Positions 57,036-64,000 of a DNA stretch of 64,000 nt are shown in pieces. A program made the position numbers and the translations under genes. Below the pieces are notes generated by a model. It was not told the origin of the DNA. It did not search any database and was given only the letters and a program-made list of their open reading frames with translations. Position 1 is the stretch's first letter, and each line of letters starts with the position of its first letter. Source of the stretch: Nemophila menziesii (Eukaryota; Streptophyta; Magnoliopsida; Boraginales; Hydrophyllaceae); contig JARWIR010000002.1 in the NCBI GenBank assembly GCA_029959085.1, positions 41,660,233 to 41,724,232 of the forward strand, written 5' to 3'.

Positions 57036-57614
57036 AGACCTAAAGCTTAAAAAAAACCTTATTTTTCCCTCTCCTTTGGCCTCTAACACATGAAAAACCA
57101 TTGATGACGAACCAAAGCTCCAAAAACACTCAAATTCCATCATCAAAACACCAATATATCACCAATCCTTACCTCTAAACATTATCCCAACACATAATCA
57201 ATCACAAATCTTTCCAAAAACACCAAGAAATTCAAGTTTGAATCCAAAAATTTCTTCACCAAAGCTCAAATTATATCCTTTAAACCTTTCCAACACCATA
57301 GATATTAAATAACCATCTCAAATAAATCACCAATTCCACTACTGTGCCACTTTCAACAATATCAAAAGACACAAATTTCATCAAAAGCTTTGGTAATTTG
57401 AAGGTTGGAGATTCCAAGTGCAAGGTATCAAATCATCATAAATTCCATGGCCAATCCGGTAAAATAGCTAGAACTATACTTTTATTTCTATTACCAGTTG
57501 GGAATTAAGATTTATTTTAGTTATTTAGCGGAGGAATTGTGAATTGTTTGAGCCTATTAATATTATATATTTTGCAAGTAATCTTTAAGTAGGTGAAAAA
57601 TTGAGTTTGGGGTC
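57036..57614 (+). other. D leader, unit 2, cut by element E
   Basis: Copy of 50906-51484. The sequence breaks off at GAGTTTGGGGTC, where the LTR of E begins. Bases 57610-57614 (GGGTC) are the expected target-site copy. Confidence 0.8.
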
Positions 57615-59173
57615 TGGTGGTCCTTTGTGTGTTCTAAATAATGCAATAAATAATCGAACCACAACCGCAAGTGTACGGTTGTCCCAAGTAGTAATTCTGA
57701 TAAATCAGATTCGTTCCAAGGACGGAATGGTTGATCACAATGTTTAGCAAGTAGTGATTGATGCACTTATGAAAATAAAAGACAATAATATATTTGTTTG
57801 GTTTTTGTTATAAGACTAATGAATGAAAGACAAATATTAAAATGCAATTAAAAGCTAAAACGCAAGTAAAATGATGTAAAACGCGATATGAGAAGTAGCA
57901 CTTGAGAACGCAAGGATCCTCCCTATCCTATTTCTTAACTTATGTTGTTTAAGGGCTAAATTAGTCAATTACAATGGTCGGGATTCTAATATCCTTATAC
58001 CCCCGTCAGGGTGGACTATAAGGCGATCCTAAAGTGTCACTAGTCCCGTCAGGGTAAATATGATCCACCGTTGGATGATTAAGTGTTATTACCTCATTGG
58101 CCCTAGGATTAGCTAAGCTCGTCAGAATCATTAACTTCTATCCTAGATTGAATAAATAGTTCCGTATTTAAACCCCCCGTCAGGATGATCCAATTGCCAC
58201 TTATTGGAATAGCCTAAATACTATTACCTGTTCCTAGTTCATGACGCTAAAAACAGTAAACATTCATAATTTATCGAAAAGAGTAAAAGCCCTAATTTAG
58301 TTTAATTCATTAAAACCCAAATTCAACATTCGTTAATTAATAGGAATTGGGATTCACCCATTGTTTGTTCTCAAGCACTAAATAAAACTTAGCTCATATT
58401 AAAATGAAATACGAAATTAAAAATAAAGGAATTCATATTGTTTACAGAATTAAAAAGATAAAAGAACCTAATTTCCGGAATCGGAATGACTACGAACGGA
58501 GATATAGACCCTCTCCAGCTCTTGTAGCTTCTTCTCCTTCCTTCAGTTGCTTCTCTCTGGTGTTTTTAATCTTGCAGAATGTGAATTGTCTGTAAAATAG
58601 AAGTCAAGGGCTGATTTTATAGGTGGAAATTCGGACTTGGACCTAGGCTTTTAATTAAATGAAATATAAAAGGCCCAAGTCCACTAACTTAGCCCAAAAT
58701 CCCGTAACTGCTGATATACCTTCACTAAAACAGCTTTTCCCGATGCGTTACAACTCCGATTGACCTCATTCCAGTTGCTAAAGTTCCGTAATTCGATAAG
58801 GAATGATTTCTCTTCAAAGGTCAACAGCTAGATCATCGCTTAAGCACCTCGAAATCAGCAATCTATGGCCTGGAAAATGGATTTTCAGCTCTAAAAATAA
58901 TATCTTCGGGATTTCTTTTCAAGTCTTGACTCTATCTTTTGATCTTTGACTTTCTCCTTGGATTCCTCTTCTAGCTAACATCTAAAACCTGTAAAATACT
59001 CACTAAAAATACCAATATTACGCGCAAAAGCTTAATAAATCAAAAATGCTAGAATTAAAAGAGGAAAATCATATTATTGCATATTTAGTCCAAAAGTCTA
59101 TCGAAATGATTAAATAAACACAAAAAATGATGTCTCCTAAGGGTCGAAAATAAGAACATTTAAGGAGACATCA
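57615..59173 (-). repeat. 3' LTR of element E
   Basis: 1559 bases, TGATGTCTCCT at 59173 to CCACCA at 57615. The start hairpin arms end in T/A as in LTR A. TATA-like TATAAAAT at 58614-58621. CTGACGG repeats present. Confidence 0.92.
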
Positions 59174-60664
59174 AGACCCCCAACTCAAACCTTTGTCGTC
59201 CCGACAAAGCAAAACAAAACAAAACAAGGGGTAGAAGTAAACGCAAGAACGAATAGAAGCTTAGCAAATAAACCTAAAGCAATTCTAAAGATAAATCTCA
59301 TATAGCAAAACTTTAAGAACTAACATATACATACACTAATCATGCAAAATCAAACATAAATAATCTCAATCATAAAATTAAAGTTGCAATGCTTGAAGGT
59401 TACACTTGTACTCATATCTGTATGATGGCTATAGGATGGTCATTAATCATAAATCGCTTTGAATGTTCCACCTAAATATTCCCTATCAACAGAAGTATAA
59501 ATTCACTATGTATTTAAGAATCAAGAGGTCTTTATGGTTTTAATATTGGCTTAAGGACGGTATGGATATATATTTGGTAAATTTGAAGTGAGCTTTTGGC
59601 TCTCTCCTCACTTACCATCCACATGTCCTCGAGCTTGAGTTACGCTCAAAAATGTTCTCACTCACCCATTTGACGCGCTAAAGTTGCGTCCCCAATGTCA
59701 ACCCAAATAAAACTAAGATGATTTCCAAAAATATTCCACTTTGCCGGTTTATTTTATTCTTTCTTTCTTTTTTTTTTCTTTTTCATTTCTTTTCTTCTTT
59801 TTTTTTGTACAAGATACCCATGACCATCATTTTGATGTGAAAAGTCATGTCTCTTATAATTTTCTTTTTCTTTTTCTCTTTTTTTTTTCTTTTTTTTTTT
59901 TCAAATCCCGGCAAAGGGTTACAAATAATAATATCATCTACATTTTTGTGCCTCAATACAAACACATATAATCCCTTCCCAATGTAAATTCCCAAAATGT
60001 GGACCCTCCACCCCAAACTCAAGCTCGAGACAAGTCTCAGGGTTGTGATTCAAGTGCGGGTCATTTGGTCATGCCTAATAATCTAAAGGATAATGGGCTT
60101 ATATCGTGGCTACAAAAGAAAAGGCTTAAGGCTCAAAATTGGGCTAAGACGGATAAAATTATAATAAGGGATAGCAAGCTAAAAGGTTTCAAATGGCTTA
60201 ACAAAGAACTGCCCCTATCATTTTCTTAAGTACATAGCTTGTCTTTAGTTCATATCTAGGTGGGTTCTCTACTAATTAGGATTTCACGTTCTACACACCA
60301 AACATATTCCTTAAGTACAAGCTTACTTCATTTGCATTGTTCATTAATTTTTCCTATCAATTACCTATGTTCGCATGCAATTGTAAGTGCGTTCTATGTC
60401 AATCCCTAAAGTCCACTATTTACTATCATTGATTCATCAAAAGTATGCTTAAAGGGACATTTAAAATCTTCTATAGTCAAACGCAACTCCGAAAATTATT
60501 TTTATTGAAAGCAAATAAAACATATAACACATAAAAATTGGGATGAGGCAACGAACCCCACCCCAAACTCAAAAATGAGTCGTGTCCCCACGACTCGAAA
60601 AGACTCAACGCAATAAAAAAATAAACTAATCTAACTAAAATGCGAAAGGGATAGAAAACGTATC
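59174..60664 (-). other. Element E 3' non-coding region, inverted repeats and polypurine tract
   Basis: Reading the minus strand: hairpin GAGTCGTG/CACGACTC (60577-60596); outer repeat 60016-60029 with 59628-59641 (14 bases, perfect); inner CTTTGCCGG/CCGGCAAAG (59908-59916 with 59739-59747) around an A-rich segment; polypurine hairpin CTTTGTCG-GGA-CGACAAAG (59191-59209) and GAGTTGGGGG next to the LTR. Open frames across the A-rich segment are artefacts. Confidence 0.78.
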
Positions 60665-61996
60665 TTAACCAGCTCGAGGCAGGTTATCGGTGTTGCGTCC
60701 ATGAACTTTCTCCTGCATAAGAATACCATAGGTGGCATGTTGAATTGTGCTCACCCCCGTTAACATGTTTCGGAGAAGTTCTAACTCTTTTGTAACGTTT
60801 CCTAAAGATGCAATCATCTTCACTTGGTTCTCTTCTAACACCTTCACTTTAGCTTCCAACTCATCAGTTGTATGCATCTTCTTCTTTGGAGGAGCTCTAG
60901 GATTTCTTGTTGCTTTAACCACCTCATCATGAATATTCTTGATCAAAGTTAAACCCATGCTCTCACATACTACAACACGATCCATCTCTGCGTCTTTACG
61001 CGGAACCTTTGCGTCTAAACACAAAGTAGTGACAGTACAAGGAAATTTGAGATTTTGTTGTGAAGTAGGAATTCTAGCAAATTCCATGATGGTATCATAT
61101 ATCACACGAGCAACATCCATGGGTTTCTCCTCAATAATACATTTAATGAACAAAAGATGCTCCTTCTTTACTTCCGATATGTGTTTAACTCCGAAGAAGG
61201 TAGGTATTATGAAACGTGACCAAATCTTAGCACATGGTAGCAAGTTACTACTATACATCTGTCCAGGATATCTCTCTCCTTCGGGAATTGGGTGGGCCCC
61301 ATCAACAATCACTTTCCCCCAAAGGGATTCATAATCAAACGAAGGCTCTTTAAGCGATTCTTGAAACGGACATATTCCGGAAAACTTGGGTAACTTCAAT
61401 GATTTACGAATAAGCTCAACGGAGAAAGGAACTACCTTTTTGCGAATAATAACAGCTTCCTTTGAGAAGGCGATTCCTTCATAAAAATCTCGCACCAAGG
61501 TAGGAATATACTCAAGCTTCCTTTCTCTCAATTCCTTCCAACCCAATTTATCACAAGTAACACCATAATCTTTATAAGCACTAGTCATAATACCTTTAGG
61601 AAGATTCATCTCCTCACCAAACTTCAAAAATTCAATTCGATCACGAACCTGAGTTTCCCAAGGAACGAAGACTCTCTTAGGCTTGTGAGCCCAAGCTTTC
61701 CTACGCGGAGCTTTCGGTTGTTGCACTGGTTCTTCGGGAATTACTAGTTCAGTTTCTTTAACCTCTTCTTCAACTTCTTCCTCACTTTCTTCATCACTCT
61801 CATCAATTAACCTGCTCTTTTTCGGATTAGCCTTACTTGGATTTTCTTTTCGTTTTGGAGCAATTGGGTTTTGGACAGTCTTTTTGGATCGTGAATCCGG
61901 AATCTCAATTGCTTGGTCTGGGCTAGCTCCAACAGTGTTCCTGTTTCTTGGTATGTTTCTTCGATAGTTACACATGGAATCGGTTCTGTTAGTCAT
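60665..61996 (-). CDS. Element E env-position protein, intact (443 aa)
   Basis: Starts MTNRTDSM at 61996, stops at 60665. Layout: basic N-terminus with KRKENPSKANPKKSR (a possible nuclear localisation signal), acidic run of Glu/Asp (~64-85), globular domain (~100-345) with LGWKELRERKLEYIP, VVPFSVELIRKSLKLP and the Cys-containing CPFQESLKEP, and a C-terminal coiled coil (LEAKVKVLEENQVKM, VTKELELLRNML). Related to Athila third-frame / plant-transposon proteins. No signal peptide and no membrane span are visible, so a role as a surface envelope is not supported by the sequence; a nuclear or nucleic-acid related role fits its composition better. That is inference. Confidence 0.85.
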   Translation of the reverse strand: MTNRTDSMCNYRRNIPRNRNTVGASPDQAIEIPDSRSKKTVQNPIAPKRKENPSKANPKKSRLIDESDEESEEEVEEEVKETELVIPEEPVQQPKAPRRKAWAHKPKRVFVPWETQVRDRIEFLKFGEEMNLPKGIMTSAYKDYGVTCDKLGWKELRERKLEYIPTLVRDFYEGIAFSKEAVIIRKKVVPFSVELIRKSLKLPKFSGICPFQESLKEPSFDYESLWGKVIVDGAHPIPEGERYPGQMYSSNLLPCAKIWSRFIIPTFFGVKHISEVKKEHLLFIKCIIEEKPMDVARVIYDTIMEFARIPTSQQNLKFPCTVTTLCLDAKVPRKDAEMDRVVVCESMGLTLIKNIHDEVVKATRNPRAPPKKKMHTTDELEAKVKVLEENQVKMIASLGNVTKELELLRNMLTGVSTIQHATYGILMQEKVHGRNTDNLPRAG

Positions 61997-62099
61997 CTCT
62001 TTTCACCCCAAACTCAAAACTTCAAATAGAGAAAAAGCTAGAGAAAAGCTTTGAAATTTGATGTTTTGAGGCTTAAAACTTGAAGAACTAGGTGTTATA

Positions 62100-62387
62100 T
62101 GAGATGGGTTAAGGTTATTAGAGAGAGATGTAGAAAGAATTGGGTTTATTTTCAAGGTTGGGAAGAGGAAATTTTTGGAGAAAAGGTGAAATTTGATGAT
62201 GTTTTGTAGAAGCTATGAGTTGATTTTGTGTTTTTGTGATGATAGAAGGCTTGATTTGATGATTTTATAGCTGTTTGTTGATGATTTTCGGAGTAGGTGG
62301 AGGCAAGAATTCGGATTATAAGGTTTGGCTTGGAAAAGAGGCAAAAAAACTAGGTTTAATGAAGTTAAAACCGCCTCTCGTAACAGC
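62100..62387 (-). other. Element E leader before env-position frame
   Basis: Matches the leaders of A and B. No gene. 61997-62099 is the part nearest the start codon, with CCCCAAACTC (GAGTTTGGGG on the sense strand) at about 62005-62016. Confidence 0.6.
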
Positions 62388-62455
62388 TGGCCGGTATGCC
62401 TTCGGATTCGCCGGTATACCGGCCGTTTCGCCGGTATGCCGGCCGAGAGGCCGGC

Positions 62456-62530
<75 letters not shown>

Positions 62531-62872
62531 TCAAAACGCAAGTATATTGCGTCGTCGCTGACGCAATGGTCAGGGAATTTGAAATCCTTGACCGGCTAGC
62601 CGGCGGATTCGCCGGTATGCCTGCGAAATCTCGATGGCGCATTTGATGACGCAGCAACCTTGCGTCGTCGCTGACGCAAGGACCAGAACATTCTTCCTCG
62701 TTGGCCGGCTAGCCGGCGGATTCGCCGGCATGCCGGTGCTTCCTCGCTGGCGCGAATGAAGACGCAGCATTGCTGCGTTGTCGCTGACGCAGTGGTCAGG
62801 GAGTTGGGGTCTATCTGCTCGTTTGGCCGGTATGCCGGCTAGCTCGCCGGCAAGCCGGTCAAACCTGCTGTG
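62388..62872 (-). repeat. Element E palindrome array with 68-base A-tract
   Basis: Same block as in A: CCGGCTAGCCGG-type palindromes and TGCGTCAGCGACGACGCA-type hairpins in about four units. On the given strand a run of 68 T (62460-62527) lies at the place where A has about 10 A on its sense strand. Frames with long Phe runs are artefacts. Confidence 0.85.
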
Positions 62873-63097
62873 GACTTCAATTTTTCTCCGTTTTTCCCAT
62901 CGTTTGACCCCAAACTCATGACCATTATACCCCTGAAATCATCAAAAACAAACACCCTTCCTCATTTCTTAAAAATAAAACTAAAATAAACAAAAACTTT
63001 AACTAATATACACTACGGAAATTGAAATACTTAAACTAATATACAAGAAATTGGCTTTTGTTTAACGTCGTTAAGCTCGACGGGTTACCTCGTGCTT

Positions 63098-64000
63098 CTA
63101 AGGAGCTTCGAGGAGGTACATGACCTCTCCGGGATGTGGGTCTTTTGCACGATCGGTGTCTTCACCTCCATGATAAATTTTTAAACGATGACCGTTCACC
63201 ATGAATGTACGGTTCTCAAGTGGATGTTCTATCTCTATAGCTCCATGAGGTGTAACCTTGGTTACAATGTAAGGACCCGACCACTTCGATCTTAATTTCC
63301 CCGGATAATTACTGAACTTCGAATTATATTTCAACACTCTTTGTCCCACTACAAAGTTCTTTTCTCGAATTCGATTATCATGCCATCTCTTAGTATTTTC
63401 TTTATAAAGCTTAGCATTTTCATAAGCATGTAATCTAAATTCATCAAGCTCATTAAGTTTCATCATTCGATTCTCACCAGCTAGTGTAGGATCTAAATTT
63501 AACTTTGCAATAGCCCAATAGGCACCCATTTCTAACTCAAGAGGTAAGTGACAAGCCTTACCATATACCATCCGATACGGAGAAGCACCTACTGGAGTTT
63601 TGAAAGCAGTTCGATATGCCCAAAGTGCATCATCTAATTTCATAGACCAATCTTTTCTTGTAGGACCAACGGTTTTCTCTAAAATAGATTTTACCTCACG
63701 ATTTGATACTTCAGCTTGACCATTGGCTTGTGGATGATAAGCGGTAGACACACGATGTCTGACTCCATATTTCTCTAGAACAGTCTTCAAATACTTATTA
63801 ACGAAATGAGTACCTCCATCGCTAATAATCACCCTTGGAGTTCCATGTCTAGTGAAAATATGTGATTTTAAGAACTTAATCACCACTCTAGAATCATTGG
63901 TTGGTAGAGCCACCGCTTCTACCCACTTAGACACGTAATCAACAGCTAATAAGATGTAGAGGTTACCATTTGACGGAACGAACGGACCCATAAAATCTAT
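63098..64000 (-). CDS. Element E integrase, C-terminal part (continues outside)
   Basis: Unbroken from the window edge to the stop at 63098. It begins at [12 protein letters not shown], which includes the first catalytic Asp; the second Asp is in IISDGGTHF and the Glu in GQAEVSNRE. The C-terminal end is [20 protein letters not shown]...[10 protein letters not shown] as in A and B. Integrates the cDNA copy into the host genome. The post-pol hairpin CGTCG/CGACG follows at about 63066-63082. Confidence 0.92.
   Translation of the reverse strand: MDFMGPFVPSNGNLYILLAVDYVSKWVEAVALPTNDSRVVIKFLKSHIFTRHGTPRVIISDGGTHFVNKYLKTVLEKYGVRHRVSTAYHPQANGQAEVSNREVKSILEKTVGPTRKDWSMKLDDALWAYRTAFKTPVGASPYRMVYGKACHLPLELEMGAYWAIAKLNLDPTLAGENRMMKLNELDEFRLHAYENAKLYKENTKRWHDNRIREKNFVVGQRVLKYNSKFSNYPGKLRSKWSGPYIVTKVTPHGAIEIEHPLENRTFMVNGHRLKIYHGGEDTDRAKDPHPGEVMYLLEAP

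Larger units (their letters stand above)
47069..57614 (+). mobile_element. Element D: tandem array of a pol-less Athila relative
   Basis: LTR (47069-48663), internal part (48664-53198), LTR (53199-54793), then the internal part again (54794-57614), cut by E. The repeat offset is 6130 bases. The internal part has a tRNA-Asp type primer site, one long frame, a short overlapping frame, the palindrome block, a remnant of the env-position coiled coil, the 3' inverted repeats and a polypurine tract, but no protease, RT or integrase. It must depend on a full element for transposition. The rest of the second unit and a third LTR are predicted beyond E. Confidence 0.9.
57615..64000 (-). mobile_element. 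Element E: Athila-type retrotransposon, 3' part, reverse
   Basis: Minus strand: the integrase end (from beyond the window), palindrome array, intact env-position frame, structured 3' region, polypurine tract and 3' LTR ending at 57615 inside unit 2 of D. Coding parts in the window are unbroken, so it is probably the youngest full-type element here. Confidence 0.92.

Noticed and set aside
62275..62646. Frames with long Phe runs
   Set aside because: They come from reading the 68-base T-run and carry no domain.

Overview
The window reads as repeat-dominated plant nuclear DNA, most likely from a dicot. It is AT-rich and built mostly of Ty3/gypsy LTR retrotransposons of the Athila type: a primer-binding site matching the plant tRNA-Asp 3' end, LTRs of about 1.5-1.6 kb, gag-protease-RT-RNaseH-integrase order, and an extra env-position reading frame after integrase. 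The rest is fragments of plant genes (ZF-HD zinc finger, BCS1-like AAA-ATPase, DREB-type AP2, UTP21/WDR36, BUD20/ZNF593), a LINE remnant, a Helitron and a Stowaway-type MITE. I see no intact host gene, no tRNA or rRNA gene and no CRISPR array.

Layout. 1-7492 is the 3' part of element A (+). It sits inside element B (-, 7493-16004), which in turn sits inside the gag region of element C (+, 16005-24186). The missing ends of B and C should lie to the left of the window. B's pol also carries an inserted LTR fragment. 24187-47068 is a gene-poor stretch with three diverged copies of one repeat unit (about 24.4-28.0, 30.5-33.5 and 42.5-45.1 kb), two of which hold broken AAA-ATPase exons; one AAA exon is joined to a ZF-HD zinc-finger fragment. 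The stretch also holds a MITE, RNase H-like and LINE fragments, an old C-type LTR relic, an AP2 fragment between short inverted repeats, and a Helitron (37899-41981, -) with pieces of two ribosome-biogenesis genes. 47069-57614 is a tandem LTR-internal-LTR-internal array of a non-autonomous relative, D, without pol. D is interrupted at 57615 by element E (-), which has an intact 443-residue env-position frame and, as far as the window reaches, an intact integrase end.

Most striking is non-coding structure shared by A, B, C, D and E as far as each is present. Short inverted repeats recur at fixed places: after the pol stop, in a palindrome-rich block before the env-position frame, after that frame, around an A-rich segment, just before the polypurine tract, and in the first bases of the LTR. 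Several differ between subfamilies by compensating changes in both arms, as expected for selected RNA or DNA structure. The second finding is that the middle LTR of the D array looks like a recombinant: its first ~680 bases differ from the upstream LTR at 19 positions, while the remaining ~3.7 kb of repeat differs at only about 5.
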